Shown here in pieces: positions 34,816 through 45,799 of a stretch of DNA of 64,000 bases. Both the position numbers and the translations under genes were made by a program. Source of the DNA: Proteles cristata cristata (Eukaryota > Chordata > Mammalia > Carnivora > Hyaenidae); assembly GCA_017311185.1 (NCBI GenBank), contig JAESUZ010001294.1:1302001-1366000 (forward strand), written 5' to 3'. Position 1 is the stretch's first letter, and each line of letters starts with the position of its first letter. Below the pieces are notes generated by a model. The model had not been told where the DNA came from. It saw only the letters and a program-made list of their open reading frames with translations, and did no database searches.

Positions 34816-35204
34816 CTAATTTTCTGATCAGGGAAAAACAAGGAACCAACACAGGCCATTAACTAAAATGACGGAAACTGTCATTTTTGCCTTAAAATGG
34901 GAAGCCTGACCAGGTGGAGAGGAATGTTTACACAAAGTCATACTCTGTTAAAAAGACAGATGTGCGTGTGCTTAAAGGCAAATATCAAGCAGAGAACAGA
35001 ACGTCGTAAGCAGTTCGTACACTATGCAGACATGTGGCGGGGAGAAGAAGAGGAAGAGGAAGAAGAGGAGGGAGGAAGAGACGTTTTGGTAAAGTTACAC
35101 GTACAATAAAAGTCTAGTTAAAAGATAACACATTTGTGGAATTACAAATTTTACACTGTCTTTCTAGGAGCCCAATCAGACCGTATGTACCAAATACCTT
35201 TGGA
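34816..35204. other. Unassigned DNA with a purine tract
   Basis: A GAA/GAG-rich run lies at 35042-35084. No gene is recognised. Confidence 0.4.
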
Positions 35205-35905
35205 GTATTTATATCTTTCATCCCCCAAACAGCACGATGCATTAACAAAAATATTTTTTAAAATGCACAAAAGCAGTTTTATTTATTAATAATATCAAAA
35301 AACTGAAACCAACATGTCCCCAAACAAACACATGTTAATGTTTTTTAATAAGGGTCTTATTTATTATTTCTTACTGTTTATTTATTTACTTTAAGAATAA
35401 GAGAGAGCATGAGTGTGCATGTGGGGCAGAGAGGCAGAGAGAGAGAGAAAGAGAATCCCAAACAGACTCCTTGCTGTTAGCCCGACATGGGGCTTGATCT
35501 CACAAACCTTGAAATCATGACCCGAGCCGAAATCAAGAGTCAGACACTTAACCAGCTGGACCACCCAGGTGCCCCTAAACATTAATGTTTTAAAAAATAC
35601 TCTACCACCATTAAGATAACCATGTTTTGGAAGAAGACTGAATATTCAGTACCTAGCAAACATGCTTATGGTTATTATTAAGTGAAAAAAGTCATGAACA
35701 AAACAAAATGTCAGCAAGATACCAATTTTATAAAACTGTGTGTGTGTGTGTACGCACGTGTGCGTGTGCACACAGAAAGAGAAAGTACAAAGACACACAT
35801 TAAAAATAATGGTCATCACTGGCTGGGGATTACGGATAATTTTTTATTTTTTTTCTTTCTGTTTTTCCACATTTCTTCAGTTTTCTACAAAAACTGTACC
35901 TGCCT
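35205..35905 (+). mobile_element. Old L1 3' region split by a SINE, with a TG microsatellite
   Basis: 'aaaagcagttttatttatta' to the left and 'agataccaattttataaaac', '(TG)n' (35738-35773) and 'cttcagttttctacaaaaac' to the right match old L1 3' text in sense orientation. A SINE at 35350 interrupts it. Confidence 0.55.
35350..35575 (-). mobile_element. CanSINE, antisense, older variant
   Basis: It has a diverged tail and the AAATCAAGAGTCAGACACTTAACC form near its 3' limit, marking an older CanSINE type than most here. Flanking 'catgttaatgttttttaa' and 'cattaatgttttaaaa' give an imperfect target duplication. Confidence 0.92.
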
Positions 35906-36478
35906 TTTGTAATCAGAAAAAATTTTTTTTATCTAGAAACCGAAGCAAATCAGCAATGCTGTCACCAGCCTGCAGCAATTGCCACCAAGGTCCCCCAGTT
36001 AGAAGGGATGCAGCAGACCGTGTGGGCACTAAAATGTCCACGCGGCGCCCACACTGGACAGACTATGGCAAAGAGCGCTCGGTCTTTCTGGGCGCCGGCC
36101 CTCTGCACCCGCACCCCCTCTGCAGGACGGATCCCGACAGACCTCGCCACTGGTACGAGCACCCAGGTGTCTGGAGCTGGGCACCCCTGCTACTCCCGCA
36201 CGCAGGAACCCAGCCAGGCCCACACCTGCTTCTGCCTTCCCCTCCACACTGGGCAGGAGAGCTCGCTCCACCCACCCCTACCTTTACGGTCCTCTCACAT
36301 CTGCCCACAGTAAAAACTGAGCACTCCTTTCCGGGCACCACATCTGTTTTGGGGCCGCAACTCCACCCCTCCTCTAAGAAGAAGAGCCTTCCATGTTATT
36401 TTAAAAGCGGGTTCCGTGGTGATAAAAATCTATGCTTCAAGATGGATGAAAACATTAATCTTCGTGAAGGAAGGGAAT
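35906..36478. other. Unassigned GC-rich DNA
   Basis: A 251-codon plus-strand frame (35740-36495) starts inside the TG microsatellite and old L1, so it is not credible as a gene. Shadow frames exist on the other strand. Confidence 0.45.
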
Positions 36479-36479
36479 C

Positions 36480-36770
36480 ACTGGAGACTACATAACGTAT
36501 GGTTCCATTTATCTGACGTGCCCAGGACCCATCCAGTCAGAAGGTAGATGAGTGCTTTCCAGGGCCCGCTGGGGAGGGCGGACGGGGAGTGACTCTGAAT
36601 GGATATGGAGTTTCTTTTGAAGGTGATGAAAATATTCTGGAATTACGTAACGGGTGATGATTGCACAACTCTGTGAAGGCACTGAAAACCACAGAATCGT
36701 ATACTTTAAAATGGTGAATTTTATGGTATGTGAATCACATCTCAATTTTTGAGAAGTTTTAAGTGGGTTA
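36480..36770 (+). mobile_element. Old L1 3' end
   Basis: 'agtgactctgaatggatatg', 'gatgaaaatattctggaatt', 'gattgcacaactctgtgaag' and 'tggtatgtgaatcacatctc' match the 3' end of middle-aged mammalian L1 in order. Confidence 0.8.
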
Positions 36771-36867
36771 CAGTTAGACTTTTAAGTGGTTACCATTAGA
36801 CCTTCCAGTGGGTTCCGAGTAGACTGAGGCACTAAGCAGCCCATTAGTTCCCCGAGGGCACATGCTC

Positions 36868-37058
36868 TGGAGTCAGATGACTAGAAATTCAAATATCACT
36901 CTGACATCTACTTGCTGTGCAAGCAGGTGCAAATTCCTTAACCTCTCTGTGCCTTGGTTTTCTAGGCTGTAGAGTAGGAATAATAACGTGTAGCTCACAC
37001 GAACTAAATCAACGCAGGTAAATCGCAGGACCTGATACAGAACTCTATAAATGGCAGT
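36868..37058 (+). repeat. MIR
   Basis: 'tgctctggagtcagatgact', 'aaattccttaacctctctgt', 'gccttggttttctaggctgt' and 'ataataacgtgtagctcaca' match MIR over nearly its whole length. Confidence 0.85.
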
Positions 37059-37059
37059 T

Positions 37060-39032
37060 CCTTCTCCTTCGCTGGCCAGAAGATCCCTTGAACTTCAAGC
37101 AGAATGAAACCCAGGCCTTCACTAAAACATCACTGAAGTCAAGCAGGCCCTGGGTACTTGTCTGTTCTCACAAAGACAAGGCTAGAGGGTCAGGGCACAC
37201 CCCGTGATCAGGCTCAAACCCCGAAGACACAGCTCCGCCCCCAAGGCTCGCCTTGTAACCAGCAGTAAACTCCCCGCCACAGTCCAAAGGGCCTCATGTC
37301 CACTGGCGGGTTTGACCCTCCTCTCAACCATTAGATAAGCGTTACTATTATTAGCCTCAATCAAGGATGAGGCAATGGGAGCTGAGAACAACCAGAAAAG
37401 AAGACGGCGCTGTGACTCGCGTCCAGATCAGACTGTCTCTGCTCTTCCTAATTTTGTCCGCAGGGCAGCTGCCCTCTTCATCCTCAGCGGCCAGGTCACA
37501 GCAAGGCTGGCCGTGGGCAGAGCTGGTGCGGAAGTGGCCATGCCTCCAGAGGGCCAGGGAGGCGTCACTGCCCGGGTACACCACATCCGGCCACCAAGCG
37601 TGGAGGCAGGGGGGCGAAGGGCAGGGCAGTGTAATCAAAAGGGCAGCTGGAGGCCAGAGAGCCAACAGCAAAGGGAGGGGAGAAGGGGACCGGCATTCAA
37701 GGCATGTGAGGGTCAAGGGTCAGACAAGCGAGATCAATCAAAGAGCACGTCATCCATTCACCCAAAGCACTTCACCCCCTCTTAGAGACCTGGAGGAGAA
37801 GCTGCTTGGGCCCTTCCCAGAGAAGATCTGGTCTCTGGGTTTTGCCAGAGAAGTGACAAAAATGATGGCACGGGTCTAAGAGAGCCGTGAGCACTTGACA
37901 CTCTCGTGAATCTCACCCAGGGTCTGTATTCCTATTGCCCTCGTTTTACTGACGGGAGAACGACAGCAGAAAAGGAAGGTGTCCAGGAACCCACAGCTCC
38001 CTGGAGCCAAGGCCTGGACAGGGAGCCGGCTCCAGGGAGCGCCCAGCCTCGGCACCCTTGTGTCCCCTCCGGACCCAGGAAAAGGTGGGCCCTGCCGTCC
38101 AGTGGAGGCCACACCCCCCCTCTCTGCCCTGAAGTAACAGGTGGTCAGAAGCCCTGCGTTTCAGGAAGAGAGGTCTGTCTGGCAGCCACCAATTTGTAAC
38201 TTGCTGATACAATCGGAAGTTTTCCAAGAAGGAATTAGGTAGAGCAGCTGTCCGTGGATCTGTGTTCATAAGAAATGAATCTCTGGACTGAGCCTCCAAG
38301 AAACACGGTGAAGTCAAAGGCGTGGCTTGCCATCCCAGCCCCCACGCCCTGGGAGTCCTGTGGCTGCATCCCTGCCACAAATCAAAGGCCCTGCTCCCCT
38401 TTCATCAGATGCCTGCAGATAACTCCCTAGTGATTTCCCTGCTGGAGCCCAGAGGGCTATGGCCTAAAGGGTTAACATCTCATTTCCTCTGTCTTTCAAG
38501 CCTTAATCCCCATGAGCTGGGTGCATTCCAAGCCCACCTGGGGCAGGTCACGACGAGCCCCAGCCCACGGCTGGCCCTTCATTTCCCCTGGCAGGAGATT
38601 AGATGGGGCGCCCATTAATCACTCATTACTTGGGTCCTCACTGCTGGCCAGCCCTCAGGCAGCCGGCCATCTGGCTGGGCAGGTAGGGCGGGCCCACTTG
38701 CTGCCCAGCCCAAGTCGAGAGCTGCCCGGTGTCACCCTTCTACGACAAAACACCTCGGCGTCAGCCTGGCTCTCTGTTCTCCGGACCACGCCCGAGAGGA
38801 GAGGGACTGCCTTAAGTGACCAGCTTCTGCCAGGCTCATTGGAGGGGACAATGGCGCGCGCGACAGATTCAGTGGAAAGGTGAGAGGGCTAAGCAGGAAG
38901 AGGCCACTCTGGGGGACAACTAGCCATAAAGAGAGGACACTAGCTCCCCATCCGGATCCTAGGTTCTTCCTTGAGGATTCTAGTGGGGACCGGAGGAGGG
39001 GGCAGACGGGGCAAGGAGGTTGAGTGGATAAC

Positions 39033-39069
<37 letters not shown>

Positions 39070-39795
39070 TGTTATTATTACCGACAGCTGAAGGGGGTCA
39101 TTGGCTGGGTTGGAATAAAAGGTTGCAATATTTGGCCCTTCAGACACAAAGCCCCTGGACTTGAGGGGCCTGAGACCATATATATATAATTATAGCACAC
39201 ATATTGAGGGCCAACTGCCTGCCAAGCCCTGACTGGGTACAGAGAAGGTATGACAAACAGGATGCGTCCTGGCACTGAGCACTCAGCACCGGGTCCCCGC
39301 ACCAGCCCCCCAGGCTTTGGCCGTCCCTCTGACACACATGGCAGAGTGCAAAATAAAGGCCTGTAGAATAAAAGAAATCCGTGAGTGAGCAGGCCCCGCT
39401 CAGAAGAGAGGGGGGCAGCGGCTGGCACGACACGTCCAGCCCTATCTGGGGAGTCTCAACCCATTTCCTACCCTAGGAATCTTGGGGCTCTGGAACCGAA
39501 CCAGCTGACCCTTCTCCCTCAGCACTTGCTCCAGCCCGGAAATCCATCCACCGTGAGCCTGAGGGGGCCTGGGCGTGCACACCTTGGCGGGGAGGGGTGG
39601 AAAGCCAGCCTCCAGGACCGAACTGAAGACCCCTTTGGCCAAAACAGGGCTCTCTGCCCGGGTTGGGCCGTGACGCACCACTGCTCACTCTTAGAGCCAA
39701 GGTCAAAGTTTCTGTTAGAAAGGACCATGCGACCTGGGATAAAGCAGCTAATTAACTCCCCACCTGTCACTGGAACCTCATGGTTAAGGTCGCCT
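37060..39795. other. Unassigned GC-rich DNA (about 2.7 kb)
   Basis: No recognised gene or young repeat. Many overlapping open frames (up to 170 codons plus, 144 minus) occur without splice or domain support. It contains a (CAT)n microsatellite at 39034-39069. Confidence 0.45.
39034..39069 (+). repeat. (CAT)n microsatellite
   Basis: Twelve near-perfect trinucleotide units; read in one frame they would give a spurious poly-His run. Confidence 0.95.
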
Positions 39796-39796
39796 A

Positions 39797-39935
39797 GGGC
39801 AGCGGCCCTCACGCCCAGTCTGTGGATCAGTCACTTGAGACAGTCTGAAAAAGGCCGATTCCCTGCCTCCACCCTGGGATCCGAGTGTCTTCCCAGCAGA
39901 TCCGAATTCTGATTCGGATGTTCCGAAGACAGCCC
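39797..39935 (+). mobile_element. MER5-like hAT relic
   Basis: 'agggcagcggccctcacgcc', 'tccctgcctccaccctggga' and 'cagatccgaattctgattcg' follow the order of the common MER5-type non-autonomous hAT element. Confidence 0.5.
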
Positions 39936-39954
39936 TTTCAGGGAACAGTGATAG

Positions 39955-40112
39955 AGCGCACAGAGCCGGGTTCTAAGGTTTAGGTTCAAACCCGAGCTGC
40001 TGACCTAAGGCAAGTAAGCTGGCGTTCTCTTCCTTGTAAAATGCGGATTATGCCGTCTGCCTCGCAGGTTGCTGGGAACATTAAGACACTAGGCGTAGCG
40101 CACACCAGCGGT
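39955..40112 (+). repeat. MIR
   Basis: 'gttctaaggtttaggttcaa', 'tgacctaaggcaagtaagct', 'aatgcggattatgccgtctg' and 'gcaggttgctgggaacatta' follow MIR. Confidence 0.75.
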
Positions 40113-40114
40113 CA

Positions 40115-40736
40115 CTGAACGTGACCTGAATGAGTTCATCGGGCCGCCGAGGCTCTGGAAACCGGAGAAGTCAGCTCTGAAGGGCCGGAGAGAGAAAAGA
40201 GAGCATAACAGGCCCAGAAATGAGGGGGAGGCCCCAGCGTCAGTCCACGGGTCCTGCAGAGGAGGAGGGAAGAGGGGCGTCCCGAAACAGGGTAGCAAAG
40301 CAGCCTCAAGGCCAGAGCTCCCCACTGACGCCCCCCTTCCCCATGCCCGCCTGTGTCATGCTCCTGGCCTAACATCGCCAACCCAACATTTTCCCAGAGT
40401 GAATACAGACACACGAAACCTTTGCATCCACGCAGAGGGAAAGAAATACCACAATTCTGGATGCAAAGAAGGGGAAAGATAAAAGGCGGGCGACGTGGGG
40501 AGAAGAGGAGAAAGAAGGAAAAGTAAGACTGCAAGGTCCAGCCCAGCTGCATTTCCCAGCCACCTGGGGCTGGTCGCGGGCTGGCACTGCGCTCCGCAGC
40601 CCGGAAGGGCGCAGGGAGGAGGAGCCGAGGGGCCGGGGGGCTGGTCTGGAGAAGCTTCAGGGTGCCCGGGACAGGAGGCTGGCCCACTAGATCGTGTCCA
40701 GGCTGAACACCCTGTCCGTGCAAAGGAGGCAGGGGG
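40115..40736. other. Unassigned GC-rich DNA
   Basis: A 195-codon minus-strand frame (40136-40723) and several shadows lack any recognisable domain or splice support. Confidence 0.45.
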
Positions 40737-40737
40737 A

Positions 40738-40889
40738 TGGGGCACCTGGGTGGCTCAGTCGGTTGAGCATCGGACTTCCGCTCCTGAGTTCAAGCCCCAC
40801 ATCCGGCTAGCTGCTGCCTCAGATCCTCTGTCCCCCTCTCTCTGCCCCTCCCCCCGCCTTGTCTCTCCCAAAAATAAATATTAAAAAAA
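40738..40889 (+). mobile_element. CanSINE with internal deletion
   Basis: A GGGGCACCTGGGTGGCTCAG head is followed by loss of the GGTCATGATCTC segment, then GAGTTCAAGCCCCACATCC and a short CT tract with CCAAAAATAAATATT tail. Possible flanks 'gaggcaggggga' / 'gaggcagaggag'. Confidence 0.92.
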
Positions 40890-40891
40890 AG

Positions 40892-41158
40892 AGGCAGAGG
40901 AGCACTTCAGATGGGTTCAGGGAGGAGAGAGATGGATGTGTGCAGGAGCGGCTGGGGCATACTTCTTAGCAGAATTTAGAGGAGCAGAGGGGAGGTCTGA
41001 ATTTCTGAGCGGCAGTTAGAGGGCGTACAAGACCGCCTTAAGGACACTGGGTACATCAGGCAGGGAGGTGGTGGGCTGTTCGTGGATCATCGGACTTGAA
41101 TTAAGACCAGTTCTAACCGCCCAGACGAAGCCTGACCTTGTCCAGGTCTACCCGGTCC
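40892..41158. other. Unassigned DNA
   Basis: Nothing recognised. Confidence 0.4.
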
Positions 41159-41159
41159 A

Positions 41160-41525
41160 TTCCAGCACATTCACATCACTAGGTTTTTGCTGGAGCTCTT
41201 CCCTCTGCCTGGCATGTCCCCTCTCCTTCGGTCCTTTCCCATTTCCTCGAACTCCTCCTCATGCTTCAAAGCCCAGCTGCAATTTTCACAGCTCCTCTCA
41301 GGCAGAAAAAAACTTCGTCCTCATCTGAGTCTCCTTGAGAAGTTGCACATCCCCAGTGTTCTGCATTGTTTCGTGGTGGCTTTTTTTTTTTTTTTACACC
41401 TTCTTGTCTCCCCAGGGGGTTATTTATCATGTTAGCCTGTCAACAGATCCGGGGCAAGGATATTGTCCTGTGCTTGGTTTAAGCCTCAGCACACAGTAAA
41501 TGTTCCCTGAATAGAGCAGATGCCC
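41160..41525 (+). repeat. L2 3' portion
   Basis: 'ctcttccctctgcctggcat', 'cctcatgcttcaaagcccag', 'ctgcaattttcacagctcct' and near the end 'cagcacacagtaaatgttcc' match the L2 3' region in order over about 360 bp. Confidence 0.8.
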
Positions 41526-41529
41526 CAAA

Positions 41530-43150
41530 ACATCGTTTGGAGAAGGATTAAATAGAAGTGAATGCTGGGAAGGGGGTGCGGGGGACACACGTGATTCTTG
41601 AGAGGAATGATGCGGCGAAATCAGAATTTTAGGAATATTAATCTGTCAGCATGAAAGGAGAGATGGATTCAAATGAAAAAAGTAACTCTCGTGGCTGGGA
41701 GTCAAGAGGTGAGATTATTACCATAATGTGGACATGGTTTATGGACAGGGCAGAGGGAATGGAGTCAGGAAAATGATCGTCTGCGATATCACATAAGAAT
41801 GTGGAGAGAACTGGGTAATGAATGCACTCTGAATGTGGGGGACAGGCTGGGGGCATCGAGGAGGGCCCTCAAGCAGTGAGGCTGCCAGCCAACTGGGAAG
41901 AAGTGGTGCCCTGGAGGGAAATGTGGGGGACCAAGAAGGATGGGGGCAGTGCCCAGCCACTCTTGGGGATAATTGGATGCAATCACAATAAGATTTCTAG
42001 GCAACAAAACAAAACAAACAAACAAAACTCCCCCAAAACCTCCAAGTCAAAATATCCAACCCTGATCTTACTCACAAACCCTGGGCCGTATTTTATTTTA
42101 TTCATTTTTTCCTAGCCGCCAGTTAGATTTCTTACTGGCTGCTAGGGCTGGGCAGGGAGGTGATCACGGGACCTCATCTGACCCGCCCTCTTGGGAGGCA
42201 GCCAGCCAGGTGGCTCACTCACTCGTAGAGGCTCCAGTACCCTGATCACCCAGACTCATTTCCCAGGCCGGGACCTTTGAGAAATCCCTGCTCCAGCCCT
42301 GCAGAGCTTTATAGGAAAGTCCCAGGACTCCCATCTGCTTCCTCGAATTAATTCCAGGGCTAGGATTTTGTTTTCTAAAGGAATTCAGCTATGGTGCCAA
42401 CAAAAATCTATAGGAATTGAGTAGTACTGTATTTCAATCACGTTTTCAAAATATTTGCATCTTTGTATATTGAGACCCGGTAAGATCCGGTAAAGCCGTT
42501 CATCACCCCTTTATCGATGAAGTAAAGACATAGGTAGGTTATACAGGCTTGAAGAGCTGTGTGAGCCTTGAAAAATCTTTAGATTATTATCGTGTGCCCG
42601 GGTGCCTTCAGCTCTGCCGGACACTTGGACAAGAGGATTCCTTAGACTTCATTTCTCTTGGTCTAAATTCCAACAGGCAACCCACAATCGCTTCAGCTAC
42701 CCAGGTCTGAGGCTTCAGATTCACTCACTGTGCGGAATAAAGTGGGGGGGAGGGGGCGGTCACAAAGGAGACAGAAGAGGCGCAAGCATGCACATTTAAT
42801 AGGCAGTAGGGGAGGCTGGGGCGGGGTGGGGTGGGGTGGGTGGAGGTTGGCGGGCTGGGTGTGGACGGCTTAGCAATCACCAGACCCACAATTTCCAGAT
42901 GCTGAGTGGGCCTGAGAACGCCCCGAAATCCCCTTCCCAAGTCTGGGCTGATGTTATTTCAAAGAGAGAGAAAAAAAAAAATACTACCTTCCAGATCTCT
43001 AAAGCTCCACGAGCTAGTTCCGTAGAAGCCAATCCTATAAGCGCGCCAAGGGGCTGCAGGTTACTTGGGCTGCATTTGAGGAAGTGTCCGGGGTTGGCGG
43101 AAACAACCCATCCACTCCTGCTGCCACTGGCGCTGGGCTGCATCAGCTTA
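41530..43150. other. Unassigned DNA left of the CpG island
   Basis: 41640-41950 may be a decayed piece of the ancient repeat also seen at 49030 and 60030. An (AAAC)n run lies near 42006-42026 and a G-rich tract at 42807-42864. No gene is recognised. Confidence 0.4.
42807..42864 (+). repeat. G-rich tract with quadruplex potential
   Basis: Repeated GGGG(C/T) units (GGGGCGGGGTGGGGTGGGG) provide more than four G runs within about 30 bp, a few hundred bases from the CpG island. Confidence 0.8.
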
Positions 43151-43155
43151 GCGCG

Positions 43156-43211
<56 letters not shown>
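43151..43211 (+). repeat. (GC)n(AC)n microsatellite
   Basis: Seven GC units run straight into about 23 AC units. Alternating purine-pyrimidine of this kind favours left-handed DNA. It sits at the left edge of the CpG island. Confidence 0.97.
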
Positions 43212-43212
<1 letters not shown>

Positions 43213-43494
43213 CCAGGATTTGAGGCTTTCTAGAAAACGGCGTGGCCAAGGCCCCGGGCTGGGGCTCGATGCGCGCCGACCGAGACCGGATCAGCTCTCC
43301 GGCCCCCGGGGCAGAAGGGAGGCGAGGCTGGGGTCGGGGCGCACCGGCTGGGTGTGCACTCGCCGGCCCCCCTCCGCCCCGACCCGGGGAGCGCGGGGCC
43401 CCGACTACAGGACGGCCCAGGTTGGCTGTCCCTGGAGTTTCAGAGTTGGAGGGTGGAGGAGTGAGTGCTGGCGCCAGGACGCAGCAGAGCCCCC

Positions 43495-43519
43495 GGGAAG
43501 GGAAGGGAAGGGAAGGGAG
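43495..43519 (+). repeat. (GGGAA)n short tandem repeat
   Basis: About five GGGAA units inside the CpG island. Confidence 0.9.
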
Positions 43520-43735
43520 AGGCGGCGCGGCCGTCGGCACGCACCGAGCGCGCGCGGGCTCCCCAAGCACGGTGCGGGCGCAGCCCCCCGGCTCCGCGGA
43601 CACACCCACTGCACCCGCCGCCCGCGCCGTCGCCCGGGGGTTTAGAGAGGAGGGCGGCGGCCCGGCGGGGCCGGGGCCGCGCGGGCGCGGTAGGCGCGGG
43701 GCGCGGGGACGAGCGGCGCGGGCGGCTCTGCTCAC

Positions 43736-43985
43736 CTGGCGGTCCCCGTCCCGGAGCGGCCGGCGGCCGCCCGCCTCGCCCCCGCGTGCTTCCCGGCGCC
43801 GGGCAGCCCCGAGCCCGCCGCATGGACGGCCGCCGCCTCCGCCCCGCGCCCGCCCTGCGCCGGCTCCCGCTGCGCCCCGGTTCGGCGTCGGGCTGCGCGG
43901 GCGGCCAGAGGCTCGGGCGCGCGCGGAGAGCTGCGGCTCGGAGTTTGCGAGCAGGAGAACCGCGACCCGCGCTCCCTCGGTCCCT
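43736..43985 (-). other. Candidate first exon at the CpG island, minus strand
   Basis: The 3' end at 43736 is set by CCGCCAG|GTGAGCAG, a strong donor. The 5' end is a guess within the island. An ATG at 43823 (weak Kozak context, T at -3) opens 29 Arg/Gly/Pro-rich codons up to the splice in phase 1. The exon could also be untranslated, or the 457-codon minus-strand frame through the island could contribute; neither is recognised. Confidence 0.35.
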
Positions 43986-44110
43986 CCTCCCTCCCCCACT
44001 GGCGGCCTCCCGCTGTCATCTGGAGCCGCTGCTGCCGCCCCCTGGCGGCCGCCTCGGGAAGGACCGGCCCCCAAGCCACCCCCGCGGTGACCCCGTGGAG
44101 GGCCCTGACT

Positions 44111-44524
44111 AACTGGAGGAGGACTGAGCCCTGGGTCCCTGGGCACCGGGAGAACAGACATCATCGCATGAGGGTTGGCGAGAGTGGAACGACGTGTGGT
44201 CCGGGCCCGCCAGGACCCGCCCAGGGAGAGCACAAGGGCTGAGACCAGGGATGGTGCAAGGCCTTGAATTTCGCGTCCATCCTGTCCTGAGGTTTGCGGG
44301 AGCCCCTGAAGGACTGGGGTCCAGGAGGACTCGGGGCATCCTCGTGTGTGGAACAACCGTCTAGCCGCAGCAGGAGGCCTGAGGCCGGCGAAGGGAGCCA
44401 GCGCAGAAACTATCTCTGTACCCCCCCGCCCCAGCAGAAGAGAAGGCAGGGCTCCACGGCTGGGGAGGGAGGAGCCTCCTCTGCAGGGCACCCAAGTCCC
44501 ACGCACGCACTGCTCATTCACAAG
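44111..44524 (+). other. Candidate exon end, plus strand
   Basis: TTCACAAG|GTAAGACTC is an almost ideal donor, placing an exon end at 44524, to the right of the CpG island. A transcript starting in the island would fit, for example a divergent lncRNA or an untranslated first exon. The start is unknown and the given left limit is nominal. Confidence 0.3.
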
Positions 44525-45580
44525 GTAAGACTCGCTGGGCTCCGGAGAGCAAAGGAACGGGACAAGAGCCCTCGGGTTCTAACCAAAGTTCCGGGGCATG
44601 AGGGGACAGAGGCAACCCAGTCCCGGCGGCCAGAGCGAGTCAGCACTGGGTCTTGTCTTATTCAAGGTACGGGTGTGGGAAGGAAAGAGCCGGCTGCAAA
44701 CCATCACGGTCATCATCACGCTGTGGTCTGTATACCCAAGCCCTTCTTTTTAGTCATTGGGCGAAATTGTCCCAAGAAGGGCCTGAGTACAGCTACTGAA
44801 TGGCCGGAAACGTACTAGAGCCCAGTTTCTGGGTTTCTAACGAGGTGCCACATTCTTTGCATCAAACTGAGACGTTTATGGCCAATGAGGTAGGAAATGG
44901 CGACTGAGAGAAGGTGCCTCCTCTCCCCATCCCCGGTGGGGGTGGGGATGACCTTAACCATCTGAAGGGGCTGCCCCAGCTATAGGTAGGCTCCCTCAAT
45001 ACCAGGCGGCCTGTTTGTTCCTCCCACCTCCAAAGCCTGTTTGCAGAAGCTGTTTTGAAAGTGCAGGTGCACAGGGGGACAGTGACGATGGCGGATGGGT
45101 GGCCGTGGCAACAGAAGGCAAGGTCCCTGCCCCAGGCACCCGGGATGGGAACAGAAAGGAGAGCTACAGTGCATGGAGCCCCTGGGGGAAAAAAAATTCA
45201 CGGAGAGAAAGTGGCAACCCAGGAGATCAGGCCAAAGAAAGGAAACTAACTCTGAGTGCCTGCCCCTGGCCAGGAGCCTGGACAGAGCCAGTTCTGACTG
45301 GTCGGCGCTGGTTCTAATGGGAGGAAACAATTCCACGCTTGATCAAACAGATTTTGATGGGAGGCCTCTGGTGGGATTGGGATTGAATTAGTTCTGGGTG
45401 TCACGGGTCCCCTGGGTCCACGTTAAGTGGCTCTAACAGGTCTAGTAAATTCCGACCAGTTTAAATTGTTTAAAGTGATAGAAAATCTAGGCGATATTGG
45501 AATGTACTTAATGCCATTGAACTGTATGCCTAAAAATGGTTGAAATGGTTATTTTTGTGTAATGCGTATTTTGCCACAAT
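44525..45580. other. Unassigned DNA right of the CpG island
   Basis: A second donor-like ATTCAAG|GTACGG lies near 44667. 45290-45470 has a repetitive vocabulary (CCAGTT/CTGGTT) shared with 55968-56403. No gene or known repeat is recognised. Confidence 0.4.
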
Positions 45581-45583
45581 TTT

Positions 45584-45798
45584 TTTAAGTTTATTTATTT
45601 TGAGAGAGACAGAGACAGTACAAGCTGGGGAGAGGCAGAGAAGGGGGGCGAGAGAGAGAGAGAGAGAGAGAATCCCAAGCAGCTCTGAGCTGCCAGTGCA
45701 GAGCCCACCGAGGGGCTTGAACCCACGAGGCTGAGAGATCATGACCTGAGCCACAACCAAGAGTCAGATGCTTCCCCGACTGAGCCACCCAAGTGTCC
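45584..45798 (-). mobile_element. CanSINE, antisense
   Basis: TTTTTTTAAGTTTATTTATTTTGAGAGAG, GA tract, AACCAAGAGTCAGATGCTTCC variant and an end in GAGCCACCCAAGTGTCCC. Flanks 'tttgccacaattt' and 'tttgccacagttc' form the target duplication. Confidence 0.94.
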
Positions 45799-45799
45799 C

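Larger units (their letters stand above)
43220..44110. promoter_or_regulatory. CpG island, probable TATA-less (bidirectional?) promoter
   Basis: This is the only stretch in the window with dense CpG and very high GC for about 0.9 kb. GC-box words (CCGCCC/GGGCGG) cluster around 43690-43860, and no TATA box is obvious. A consensus donor on the minus strand (CCGCCAG|GTGAGC) and one on the plus strand at 44524 suggest transcription in either or both directions. The gene served is not identified. Confidence 0.85.

Noticed and set aside
35740..36495. 251-codon plus-strand frame
   Set aside because: It begins in a TG microsatellite and continues from old L1 sequence into GC-rich DNA; no domain is visible.
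38971..39189. Frame with a run of histidines
   Set aside because: The run is simply a (CAT)n microsatellite.
42836..44521. Long open frames through the CpG island (457 codons minus; 282, 269 and 215 codons plus)
   Set aside because: They overlap one another on both strands, run through the (GC)n(AC)n tract as Cys-Val or Thr-His repeats, and consist of Arg/Pro/Gly/Ala runs. This is the normal result of stop-poor GC-rich DNA.
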